Origin: Streptomyces sp. Y2F8-2
GTDB taxonomy: Bacteria; Actinomycetota; Actinomycetes; Streptomycetales; Streptomycetaceae
Assembly (NCBI RefSeq): GCF_014905555.1
Contig: NZ_BNGS01000004.1
Span: 310,001-374,000, forward strand
Direction: 5' to 3'
Length of the DNA: 64,000 nt
The stretch's first letter is position 1. Each line of letters opens with the position of its first letter. The translations under genes and the position numbers were made by a program. Positions 7,233-15,020 of this stretch are shown here, piece by piece. The notes under the pieces were generated by a model. That model had not been told where the DNA came from. It saw only the letters and a program-made list of their open reading frames with translations, and searched no databases.

Positions 7233-8981
7233 CTAGGCGAACAGCCGGTCCAAAAAGGCGTTGCCGAACACGCGGTGCGGGTCGAGCCGGGAGAGCACCT
7301 CGGACGTCTGGGCCCAGGACGGCCCGTCGCCGAACGAGTCGGGCACGGCGCCGTGCAGCACGTCCGGGTCGGACCACGCCGACTGGTCCGTGTACGCCCA
7401 CCCCTTGGACCACTCCACGCGCACGAGGCCCACCCCACCGTCGTAGGTGCCGAGCAGGAACCGCTCCAGCTCCCGGCAGAACTCCTCCGCGTAGGGCGTG
7501 CCCGGCAGGGTGAGCACGTCGAGCCAGACCGCCGTGTCCCACTCGGGGTGATCGGCGCGCGGCCGCAACGCCGACAGCGACGGGGCTCGGGCGCCGGTGA
7601 GCCCGATGTCTGCGGGATCGTCGAGGCCCGTCACGCGGATCTCGACCTGGCCGTTGACCGGGAAGCGCCCGCGCGCGGCGTACGCGGTGAGCCGTTCCCG
7701 GTAGAAGGAGGTGAACTCGTGGACGACGCGCTGCACCCCGTCGCGTGAGGTGAGGACCGCGTAGCCGTTCGCGGTGACCCGCAGCGTCGTGGGTCTGATG
7801 TACAGCAGCGTGTTCTTGGACGGCCCCCACAGGTCCGCGGAGAGCGTGGCGGTCAGGCCGAGCACGGCGGCGTCCAGCTGCGCGTTGCCCAGCTCGGGCG
7901 CGAGGTACCAGGCGGCGTCGGACACCATCCGCCCCGCGAGGTCCGCCACGAGTGTGGGCACGTGGTCGGAGAACGGATAGTTGTACGGCGATGTCACCGG
8001 CCGTGAGGTGAACGGGCGCCGCGGGGCGACGCTCCACACCTTCAGCCAGGGGAACTCCGTGAAGGCAAACCAGATCGCCTCCGCCCGGCCCGTCTCGTCC
8101 AGGAACCGCGCGAACGTCCGTCCGTCGCTGCCGGGCGCCGCGAAGAGCTCGGCGGCCGGGACGTCGGTGCGGCTGACGCAGCGCAGATCGGTGTTGACGC
8201 CCACGCGCAGCACCACCTCGGTGACCAGGGCACGGCCGAGATGGGTGAGCAGCGCGGCACCTTCGCTCTCGTCGCGCCGGTACGTCCGCAGGACGTAGGC
8301 GTCACTGCTCTCGTCCCACACCACCGCGGTCAGGGACAGTACGAGGTTGCTCAGTGAACCGTAGGTGTGCCCGGGCAGCCGGTGCTCGCCGTGGGCCGGG
8401 ACCGCGGTGCCGTGGGCGTCGATGGCCAGGGCACCGCCGAGGGTCAGGTCGCCGGGCGCCGGTGCCGCGGTCAGGCCCAGGCCGTGGTCCTCCAGGAATC
8501 CGAGCAGGGCCTCGAGGGTGACGCCGGTGCCGGCCCGGACGGCGGCGGGATCGGTGGACTCCAGCGACAGCCCCGTGAGATGGGCGGCGGTGTCCAGGAG
8601 CAGTACGGGCGACCCGGCCCCCGTGCCGGCGGGGATCGTCAGGGGCGACCAGCCGTGGGAGCAGCCGCGGGCGCGGACCGTCCAGCCCTGCCGCCGGGCC
8701 CAGTTGACCACGTCCACGACCTGTCGCGCGTCCGCCGGCGCACAGGCCCACAGTCCGTCGGCGGTGATCTCCCCGACCCAGTTGCGGTATGCCGTGCGGT
8801 ACAGGCCGACGTCCGGCGGGAAACCGGGCAGCTCGTCAGCTGCGGCTGTGCCCTGCGTCAGGGCCGGGGAGGCGGCGGCCAGCGAGGCGGCGGTGAGCAG
8901 GAAGCCCCGGCGCGTCCAGGAGGCTTCCGCTCCGCCCATGGTGGGAGGGGGACCGGCTGGTGGTTCGGTCATGTCGCCCAC
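7233..8981 (-). CDS. Exported FAD-linked oxidase, cholesterol-oxidase (VAO-type) like
   Basis: 582 residues. A twin-arginine signal (TRRGFLLTA, residues 23-31, with an AAA-type cleavage region near 48) predicts folded export. The FAD-binding VAO domain includes RGCSHGWSPL; His109 there aligns with the His that covalently binds FAD in type II (Brevibacterium) cholesterol oxidase. The long C-terminal part (LWGPSKNTLLYIRPTTLR...) fits the cholesterol-oxidase substrate-binding domain. Role: oxidises a sterol or other alcohol with O2, giving H2O2, outside the cell. The substrate is inferred; related VAO enzymes use sugars or other alcohols. The start could also be the ATG at 8972. It is divergent from an aldo/keto reductase, with a palindrome between them. 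Confidence 0.82.
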   Translation of the reverse strand: MGDMTEPPAGPPPTMGGAEASWTRRGFLLTAASLAAASPALTQGTAAADELPGFPPDVGLYRTAYRNWVGEITADGLWACAPADARQVVDVVNWARRQGWTVRARGCSHGWSPLTIPAGTGAGSPVLLLDTAAHLTGLSLESTDPAAVRAGTGVTLEALLGFLEDHGLGLTAAPAPGDLTLGGALAIDAHGTAVPAHGEHRLPGHTYGSLSNLVLSLTAVVWDESSDAYVLRTYRRDESEGAALLTHLGRALVTEVVLRVGVNTDLRCVSRTDVPAAELFAAPGSDGRTFARFLDETGRAEAIWFAFTEFPWLKVWSVAPRRPFTSRPVTSPYNYPFSDHVPTLVADLAGRMVSDAAWYLAPELGNAQLDAAVLGLTATLSADLWGPSKNTLLYIRPTTLRVTANGYAVLTSRDGVQRVVHEFTSFYRERLTAYAARGRFPVNGQVEIRVTGLDDPADIGLTGARAPSLSALRPRADHPEWDTAVWLDVLTLPGTPYAEEFCRELERFLLGTYDGGVGLVRVEWSKGWAYTDQSAWSDPDVLHGAVPDSFGDGPSWAQTSEVLSRLDPHRVFGNAFLDRLFA

Positions 8982-9024
8982 CGTAGGCGGCAGTTGACAC
9001 GTGTCTCCCTCCTGTCACATCAAT

Positions 9025-9040
9025 TCACCCGTATGGGTGA
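9025..9040. promoter_or_regulatory. Palindrome TCACCCGTATGGGTGA between divergent genes
   Basis: Six-base arms flank GTAT in the 125-base gap between the cholesterol-oxidase-like gene (minus) and the aldo/keto reductase gene (plus). Its place and symmetry suggest an operator for one or both genes. No regulator is assigned. Confidence 0.4.
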
Positions 9041-9106
9041 TTGAGGTGTATCCGGTGTGGGAGGGGCGTTCTGGGTGCGGCGGGGTGCGGATGACACACT
9101 GACCGC

Positions 9107-10090
9107 ATGGAAGAGCGAGAATTCCGCAGGTCGGGGCAGCACGCCTCGGTGATCGGCCTCGGCACCTGGCAGCTGGGCGCCGGCTGGGGCGACGTCGACG
9201 ACAAGGCCGCCCACGAGGTGCTGGAGGCGGCGGCCGAGTCCGGGGTGACCTTCTTCGACACCGCCGATGTGTACGGCGACGGGCGCAGCGAACAGGCCAT
9301 CGCCGCCTTCCTGCACGGCAGGCCGGACCTGCACGTGTTGGTGGCGACCAAGATGGGCCGCCGCGTCGACCAGATCCCGGAGAACTACGTCCTCGACAAC
9401 TTCCGGGTCTGGAACGACCGCTCCCGCCGCAATCTCGGCGTCGACCGCATCGACCTGGTGCAGCTGCACTGCCCGCCGACGCCGGTCTACTCCTGTGACG
9501 AGGTGTACGACGCCCTGGACACCCTGGTCGAGGAAGGCCGTGTCGCCGCCTACGGAGTGAGCGTCGAGACGTGCGAGGAGGCGCTGACCGCGATCGCCCG
9601 CCCGAACGTGGCGAGCGTGCAGATCATCCTCAACCCGTTCCGCATGAAGCCGCTGCGTGAGGTCCTCCCGGCCGCGCGGGAGGCCGGCGTGGGCATCATC
9701 GCCCGGGTGCCGCTCGCCTCCGGCCTGCTGTCCGGCAAGTACACCAAGGACACCGTCTTCGCCGCGAACGACCACCGTTCCTTCAACCGGCACGGTGAGG
9801 CCTTCGACCAGGGCGAGACCTTCTCCGGTGTCGACTTCGCCACCGGTGTCGAGGCGGCGGCCGAGTTCGCCGCGCTCGCGCCCGAGGGCTGCACGCCGGC
9901 CCAGCTGGCCCTCGCCTGGATCCTCCAGCAGCCAGGCGTGACCACGGTCATCCCCGGCGCGCGCTCCGCGGACCAGGCCCGCGCCAACTCGGCCGTCGCC
10001 AAGCTGCCCCCGCTGCCGCGCGAGACGCTCGACGCGATCCGGGACCTGTACGACCGGCGGATCAAGGAGCAGGTCGAGGGCCGCTGGTAG
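9107..10090 (+). CDS. Aldo/keto reductase
   Basis: 327 residues with the full AKR catalytic tetrad by position: Asp51 and Tyr56 in FFDTADVYGDGRSE, Lys82 in VATKMG, and His121 in LVQLHCPP. The (beta/alpha)8 pattern continues with NVASVQIILNPF and the C-terminal cofactor-binding segment TVIPGARSADQARANS. It should reduce aldehydes or ketones with NADPH in the cytoplasm. It is like the YdhF/YajO-type AKRs of actinobacteria; the substrate cannot be told. The 3' flank carries five copies of an 8-bp repeat, and the next gene converges on it. Confidence 0.92.
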   Translation: MEEREFRRSGQHASVIGLGTWQLGAGWGDVDDKAAHEVLEAAAESGVTFFDTADVYGDGRSEQAIAAFLHGRPDLHVLVATKMGRRVDQIPENYVLDNFRVWNDRSRRNLGVDRIDLVQLHCPPTPVYSCDEVYDALDTLVEEGRVAAYGVSVETCEEALTAIARPNVASVQIILNPFRMKPLREVLPAAREAGVGIIARVPLASGLLSGKYTKDTVFAANDHRSFNRHGEAFDQGETFSGVDFATGVEAAAEFAALAPEGCTPAQLALAWILQQPGVTTVIPGARSADQARANSAVAKLPPLPRETLDAIRDLYDRRIKEQVEGRW

Positions 10091-10114
10091 CCGCCCGCCG
10101 CGTCGGCTTGTTCC

Positions 10115-10154
10115 GCCCTCACGCCCTCACGCCCTCACGCCCTCACGCCCTCAC
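10115..10154. repeat. Five tandem copies of the 8-mer GCCCTCAC
   Basis: Exactly five perfect units occupy 40 bases just after the aldo/keto reductase. The last unit contains the stop codon of the convergent small gene at 10151-10438. A 9-base inverted repeat brackets the array (10111-10119 and 10161-10169), so the array sits in the loop of a potential stem. A second 8-mer x5 array, with a different unit, lies at 63785-63824. Confidence 0.85.
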
Positions 10155-10438
10155 GCCGTCAGGGCGGAACGGGTCGCGCGGGATGCGCCGCGCGCGGCGG
10201 CCCGGACCCGGTAGACGGTCTTCGACCGGTCGACCACCGGGTCGCCGAGCACGATCCGACCCGCCGCGCGCAACGCGTCGCACTCCTCGGTCGGCAGGGC
10301 CACGGGACGGCCGTCGGTCTGCCAATAGCCGTACCGGTGGCGCCCGTTGCCATGCACTGTCAGGAAGACCGCCAGACGCTGGTCCATGATCAGGCGCAGC
10401 ACTTCGGCAGCACGGGAACTGAGCCGAGGGCGCGTCAT
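10151..10438 (-). CDS. Hypothetical protein, 95 aa
   Basis: A small basic protein: an N-terminal helix RAAEVLRLIMDQRLAVFLTV, a strand-rich middle (RHRYGYWQTDGRPVALPTEE), then CDALRAAGRIVLGDPVVDRSKTVYRV. It resembles small Streptomyces proteins of unknown role, but I cannot name a domain. Codon use is coding-like. The start ATG at 10438 has no striking ribosome site. Its stop lies in the 8-mer repeat array, so array length changes could alter its C-terminus. Upstream, 10439-10687 is the promoter region it shares with the divergent graspetide precursor. Confidence 0.6.
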   Translation of the reverse strand: MTRPRLSSRAAEVLRLIMDQRLAVFLTVHGNGRHRYGYWQTDGRPVALPTEECDALRAAGRIVLGDPVVDRSKTVYRVRAAARGASRATRSALTA

Positions 10439-10687
10439 GGTCGGTCAGCCTTTCCGGGGCAGGGCGGTGATCTCCCGCCGGGCAGGCGAGATGATCTTTA
10501 CACCGCATTGTTGCCGAGGGCACTGACAGCGCGCATCCGGCGTACCGGGGACGCCCCTTGACGTCACGGGGTTGCGTCTCGGGTATGTGACGACCTTCAC
10601 CCTCATGTGTCGGAAAGTGATGAATTCCTTACCGGGGGGAGACGTAAAGATTTGGGAAGTGGCAACCCAAGACCGTGGAGGTTTCCC

Positions 10688-10879
10688 GTGCGACCGTTCA
10701 CCCTCAACTACGCCGTGCCCAGGGGGGTTCAGGCCACGGTGACGCCGTACCGCTTCGACGCCTCGCGGCAGTTGAACGTGCTTCCGGACGGTCGCCCCGC
10801 CGTCAATGACCGTGCACTGCTGCTGGCCGCCGGCACGACGACGTCGACGGCGGGTTCCCAGACGCACTTCGACGACTGA
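10688..10879 (+). CDS. tgmA: Graspetide (ATP-grasp-modified RiPP) precursor peptide, TgmA-like
   Basis: 63 residues. It begins MRPFTLNYAV and carries the family's leader signature LPDGRPA (32-38). It ends with a Thr/Ser-rich core followed by an acidic tail: hydroxy residues T50, T51, T52, S53, T54, S57 and T59, and acids D62 and D63. In this family an ATP-grasp ligase joins acid side chains to Thr/Ser side chains as esters, giving a macrocyclic peptide. The GTG at 10688 follows GGAG at seven bases. It is 13 bases upstream of the maturase gene, clearly one operon. No methyltransferase gene, often third in such loci, follows. Confidence 0.88.
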   Translation: MRPFTLNYAVPRGVQATVTPYRFDASRQLNVLPDGRPAVNDRALLLAAGTTTSTAGSQTHFDD

Positions 10880-10892
10880 CGGCACGGACCGG

Positions 10893-11854
10893 ATGACGGT
10901 TCTCATCCTCACGTCGGAGCAGGACGTGACGGCCGACATGGTGGTGGCCGAGCTGCACGAGCGGGCTGTGCCCGTGATGCGCCTGGACCCCGCCGACCTC
11001 CCCGGCAGGGCGGTGCTGTCGGCCGACTACGCCCACGGAGACTTCGACGGCCACCTCTCGGTGGGCGGGCACGTCCTGAGCATGGGCGGCCTGCGCTCGG
11101 TGTGGGTACGCCGGCCCGGCGAACCGGCCGCCCACGCCGCGGAGCCCTCGACCTGGCTGACCGCGGAGACCCGCCAGGCCCTGTACGGCATGCTGTACTC
11201 GGCGTCCACACGGTGGATGAACCATCCCCGCAACGCCGAGCAGGCCCGCTACAAGCCGTGGCAGCTGCGGATCGCCCACCTCAGCGAGTTCGCCGTGCCG
11301 CCGACCGTCGTCACCACGGCGCCGCGTGTGGCTCAGCAGTTCGCCGAGGAGCACCGGGACGTGGTGGTGAAGTGAAGTCGGCGTCGGGGCCGCCGCCGGA
11401 CGACCCCGAACTGGCCCTGCCGACGACGCTGATCGGCCCGGACGCCGACTTCTCCGCGGTCGCGGCCGGACCGGCCCTGCTCCAGCGCTACATCCCCAAG
11501 CGCGCCGACATCCGGCTGACCTGCGTCGGCGCGCGCCTGTTCGGCGCCCGCAAGAGAACGGCGCCCGGACAGGTGGACGGCCGGTACGGCGACACCGAGT
11601 ACTCCTGGGAGCCCACCGTGGTGCCCGACCGCATCGTGAAGTCGGTCCACGAGTACCTGGCACTGGCCGGCCTCGCGTACGCGGCCTTCGACTTCGCCGA
11701 GGACGGTGAGGGCGTGTGGTGGTTCCTGGAGTGCAACCAGGGCGGCCAGTTCGGCTTCATCGAACTTCAGACCGGCCAGCCGATAGCGGAGGCGATCGCC
11801 CACTGGCTGGCCCGGCGCGTGCCCGACCGGCGGCCTTCGGAAAGCCGCTGGTAG
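10893..11854 (+). pseudogene. tgmB: ATP-grasp graspetide maturase (TgmB-like), frameshifted
   Basis: The first part (10893-11375) reads MTVLILTSEQDVTADMVVAE to HRDVVVK and then meets TGA. The second part continues in another frame as KSASGPPPDDPEL... through IPKRADIRLTCVGARLFGAR and the ATP-grasp metal site WWFLECNQGGQFGF to stop at 11854. The break is a tandem 5-mer duplication, GTGAA-GTGAA, at 11367-11376. Removing one copy restores VVVKSASG and a single 318-residue protein with the normal pre-ATP-grasp and ATP-grasp layout. So the gene is either recently broken, phase-variable by slippage, or affected by a sequencing error. Both halves are otherwise undecayed. The family forms ester bonds in the TgmA core. 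Confidence 0.88.
11367..11376 (+). repeat. 5-bp tandem duplication causing the maturase frameshift
   Basis: GTGAAGTGAA: two copies of GTGAA, followed by GTCGGCG. With one copy the codons read GTG GTG GTG AAG TCG GCG (VVVKSA). With two, the frame hits TGA at 11373. Confidence 0.85.
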
Positions 11855-11933
11855 CCGTGGAACCGAGGGACGGAGCGGATCCGCACCGTTCAGCCGCGCC
11901 GCCCCGTTCTCCTGCGGGCCCCCCGAGGCCCGC

Positions 11934-13556
11934 TCACTGTGCCGGCGGCCGGAACGTTCTCAGGAACACGTCCAGTGCCTGCTCGTCGGTGGTGCTCTGC
12001 GCGTCCGCCGCCGGGGTCGTCCAGCGCAGGGAGCAGCCGCGGCCGTCGCCGAGCAGGAAGCCCCGCCCGAAGGTGCGCACCCGGACGCCGTCCACTGTGG
12101 ACAGCCACACCATGTCGGCGCCCTTGTGGCCCTGATAGGTCACGGCGCGGATGTCGCCCACCCGTGTGTAGTCGGCGTACGTGCTCTTCAGGGAGGGCTC
12201 CAGCTTCCGCCACACGGCGACCGGATCCGTACCGAGCCGCACGCTGTAGGTGACTGCCAGCGTGCGAGGGTCCCCGCTCGCGCCGAACGTCACCCGGTAG
12301 GTGCCCTCGGCGGCCTTGAGGGTGTCGATGGGCTTCCATCCCCGGGGCAGGTCGATGGAGAAGCCCTCCGGCGCGTCGTAGCGGCGGAAGGTCGTCGCCG
12401 GCTCCCTGGTGGTGGGCGACGACGACGGGGGCGCGGACGGTGCCGGTGCACTCGTCATGGGAGGGAGGGTGGTGCCGTCGGGGTCGTGCCCGGACGGCGC
12501 GGCCGGCCGCGAGGGCGCGACGGAGCGCGACGGCTCCGTCCCGGTCGCCGACGGCCCGCCCCCTTCCGAGCCGACCGCCGCGACGAGGATCGCGACCGAG
12601 GAGGCCACGAGCACGAGCCCCGCTCCCACGACCACCGACCGGCGTACGGCCGGTCTGCTCCATGCCCGCCCCGCCCGGTGGGCCACCAGCCACGCCCCCC
12701 TCAGGCGAGGCATCAGTGTCTCCTGCGTGGGCTCGTCGAAGTCGTCGTTCACGATGCGCACCAGGGAGGCACGCACCGCGGGCTCCGGGACCCGCTCCAG
12801 GGCGTCGCGGCGCAGCAGCCCAGTGATGGCCGGGGCCAGCGGCCCGGCGCTCAGCGGGGGGCGCAGCGGCAGCCGGTCCACGGCGCGCAGCGTCGCCTCG
12901 GCCGGGCCGCGGTCCCGGACCGGCGGACGGCCCTCCACCATCGCGTACAGCAGCGCTCCGAGCGCCCACTGGTCCGCCGCCGGCCCGGCGCTCGAGCCGC
13001 GGGCCTGTTCGGGGGAGGCGTACGACGGCGCGGTGACCCGCTGGGTGACGGACGATCCGATCAGTCCGAACCCGGTCACCACGACCTGGCCCCCCTCCTG
13101 CACGAACACCTGTCCGGGACTCAGGTCCCCGTGGGTGACGCCCCGCCGGTGGGCGGCCTCCAGGACGTCGAGGATCCCGAGTCCGATGCGGGCGGCACGC
13201 ACGTGGTTCAGGGGCCCGCGATCGAGGATCTTTCCGAGGGGCGTGCCGTCGATCCGTTCCGCCACGGTCCACAGGACACCGTTGTCGTCCACCACGTCGA
13301 GGACGGTGGCGATCCGGCCGGGGCACAGCGACTCCATGGCCTCCGACTCGCGCAGGATCCGGGCGATCGTGCGGCGCGAGGTGACCTCGGGCCGCAGCGG
13401 TGCGAGCCGCGACTCGGTGAGGGTGACCGGCCGTGCGAAGTCCACGTCCTCGCCGAGCCAGACGGTGCGCCCCTTCTCCCGGTGGACGACTTCGAGCGTC
13501 CGGTACCGTCCGGCGATCAACTCCCGTGTGGAGGCCTGCCCGTGGTCCATCGTCAT
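11934..13556 (-). CDS. Membrane pseudokinase with serine/threonine-kinase fold
   Basis: 540 residues. Residues ~15-275 have the Hanks kinase fold (SYASPEQARG and DQWALGALLYAMVEG are well kept), but key catalytic residues are missing. The VAIK lysine is absent (VTLTES near 44-49), the DFG motif is GFG at 162-164, and the catalytic loop is HGDLSPGQ, with Asp144 kept but the usual Asn replaced by Gln. A membrane helix lies at ~307-328, then a Pro/Ser-rich linker and an extracellular domain (~390-540). The architecture is that of PknB-like receptors, but catalysis is unlikely. Inference: a scaffold or sensor. It is encoded downstream of the PobA-like gene on the same strand. Confidence 0.85.
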   Translation of the reverse strand: MTMDHGQASTRELIAGRYRTLEVVHREKGRTVWLGEDVDFARPVTLTESRLAPLRPEVTSRRTIARILRESEAMESLCPGRIATVLDVVDDNGVLWTVAERIDGTPLGKILDRGPLNHVRAARIGLGILDVLEAAHRRGVTHGDLSPGQVFVQEGGQVVVTGFGLIGSSVTQRVTAPSYASPEQARGSSAGPAADQWALGALLYAMVEGRPPVRDRGPAEATLRAVDRLPLRPPLSAGPLAPAITGLLRRDALERVPEPAVRASLVRIVNDDFDEPTQETLMPRLRGAWLVAHRAGRAWSRPAVRRSVVVGAGLVLVASSVAILVAAVGSEGGGPSATGTEPSRSVAPSRPAAPSGHDPDGTTLPPMTSAPAPSAPPSSSPTTREPATTFRRYDAPEGFSIDLPRGWKPIDTLKAAEGTYRVTFGASGDPRTLAVTYSVRLGTDPVAVWRKLEPSLKSTYADYTRVGDIRAVTYQGHKGADMVWLSTVDGVRVRTFGRGFLLGDGRGCSLRWTTPAADAQSTTDEQALDVFLRTFRPPAQ

Positions 13557-13670
13557 CCCTCGCAGCGCACCGGACTCTCCCTTTCCCGGATGTACGGCGG
13601 ACGTGACGGTGGGTGTTCAAAGAAAGGCGATTTTCTACGAGCCGGTTTTCCCCGGCCCGCCATGCACCGC

Positions 13671-14945
13671 TCACACGTGCGAAAACGAGTCCCCTTGCCT
13701 ACTGGTCGGTAGTTTACCGTCGGTTACCTTCGGGGTCGCGCCGATGTACGACTCGGCGAACGCGGCCGCCGCCGCGGGGGAGTGGAACAGCCGTCGCAGC
13801 CGGGCGATGGCCTTGCCCGCACGGAACGGATCGCCCGACGAGGGCCCGTGCAGCAGCTCCGCGAACCACTCGGAGAACTCCTGGTACTGCCACACGCGCC
13901 GAAGGCAGGCCGCCGAGTAGCCGCGCATGCCGCCGGTGTCGCCCGTGCGGTGGTAGGCGATGAGCGCGTCCGCGAGCAGCAGCGCGTCGTGCAGCGCGAG
14001 GTTCATGCCCTTCGCGGCGATCGGAGCGACCAGGTGCGCCGCGTCGCCCGCGAGGAACAGCCGCCCGTGCGCCATGGGCTGGACCACATGGTTGTGCATG
14101 TCCAGGACGCGCTTCTCGATCAGCCGCCCCTCGGTCAGCGGTGGCGCCCCGGCGACGGACAGCCGTTCGCGCAGCTCGGACCAGACACGCTCGTGCGGCC
14201 AGTTCGCCGGGTCGTCGCCGGGCGGCACCTCGAGGTAGTAGCGGGTGACCTGCGGGCTGCGCGCCATGTGGGCGGCGAAACCGCGCGGATGGACCCCGAA
14301 GACCACGCAGTCCGACGACGGCGGGGCCTCGGCGAGCAGCGCCAGCCAGCCGACCCCGTGGTCGAGCCGCGCGAGGTGCGCACGCTCCGGCGGCAGAGCG
14401 GCCCGGGTGACCCCACGGGCGCCGTCGCAGCCGGCGATCACCTCGCATGCGATGCGCCGGTGCTCACCGGAGTCCGGATCCGTGTACGACACGGACGGCT
14501 CGTCGGTGTCGACTCCGTGCACCTCGACGTCCCGCACACCGAACCGTATGTCGCCCCCTTTGACGTCCGCGTACTCGTGTACGAGGTCGGTGACGAGCAA
14601 TGGCTGCGGGTAGACGAAGTGGTGGTGGCCGGAGATCTCCGTGTACGGGAACCGGAGCCGCTCACCGTCGACGCGGAACTCGCACTCGCTGTGCGTCTGC
14701 GCCGTCTCCAGCAGTCGCCCGGCCAGCCCGTGCCGCTCCAGCGCCCGCACGGCCCACTCCTCGAGGAACCCCGCCCGGGGCCGCTGTTCGATGAACTCCC
14801 TGCTCGCCTGCTCCAGGACGACACAGTCGACGGAGGCGTCCCGCAGGAGGTTGGCGAGCGTCAGCCCTGCGGGACCGGCGCCGACGATGACGACGGGAAC
14901 GCGCGGCTCGGGCGGGGAAACGGGGGCGGGGGAGAAGTCGATCAC
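13671..14945 (-). CDS. pobA: 4-hydroxybenzoate 3-monooxygenase-like flavoprotein
   Basis: A class A flavin hydroxylase of about 424 residues. FAD motif VVIVGAGPAGLTLANLL; PobA-like segments RAGFLEEWAVRALERHGL, TRYYLEVPPGDDPANWPHERVW, HGRLFLAGDAAHLVAPIAAKGMNLA and CLRRVWQYQEFSEW. PobA hydroxylates 4-hydroxybenzoate to protocatechuate with NADPH and O2. No neighbouring pca or regulator gene supports the pathway, so the exact substrate is inferred. The start is uncertain: the GTG at 14945 is close to the FAD motif, while an in-frame GTG at 14987 adds 14 residues; neither has a strong ribosome site. It is divergent from nothing nearby, since the oxidoreductase gene upstream is on the same strand. 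Confidence 0.78.
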   Translation of the reverse strand: MIDFSPAPVSPPEPRVPVVIVGAGPAGLTLANLLRDASVDCVVLEQASREFIEQRPRAGFLEEWAVRALERHGLAGRLLETAQTHSECEFRVDGERLRFPYTEISGHHHFVYPQPLLVTDLVHEYADVKGGDIRFGVRDVEVHGVDTDEPSVSYTDPDSGEHRRIACEVIAGCDGARGVTRAALPPERAHLARLDHGVGWLALLAEAPPSSDCVVFGVHPRGFAAHMARSPQVTRYYLEVPPGDDPANWPHERVWSELRERLSVAGAPPLTEGRLIEKRVLDMHNHVVQPMAHGRLFLAGDAAHLVAPIAAKGMNLALHDALLLADALIAYHRTGDTGGMRGYSAACLRRVWQYQEFSEWFAELLHGPSSGDPFRAGKAIARLRRLFHSPAAAAAFAESYIGATPKVTDGKLPTSRQGDSFSHV

Positions 14946-15020
14946 CCGGTCATTATGGCGGTGTACCGTCAACCCCTCCCGCGGCACCCGTTACGCCTGC
15001 CCGCCCCCGCGCTTGCGGCC

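Noticed and set aside
10115..10154. CRISPR-like array
   Set aside because: Units are 8 bases with no spacers; a simple tandem repeat. The same applies to 63785-63824.
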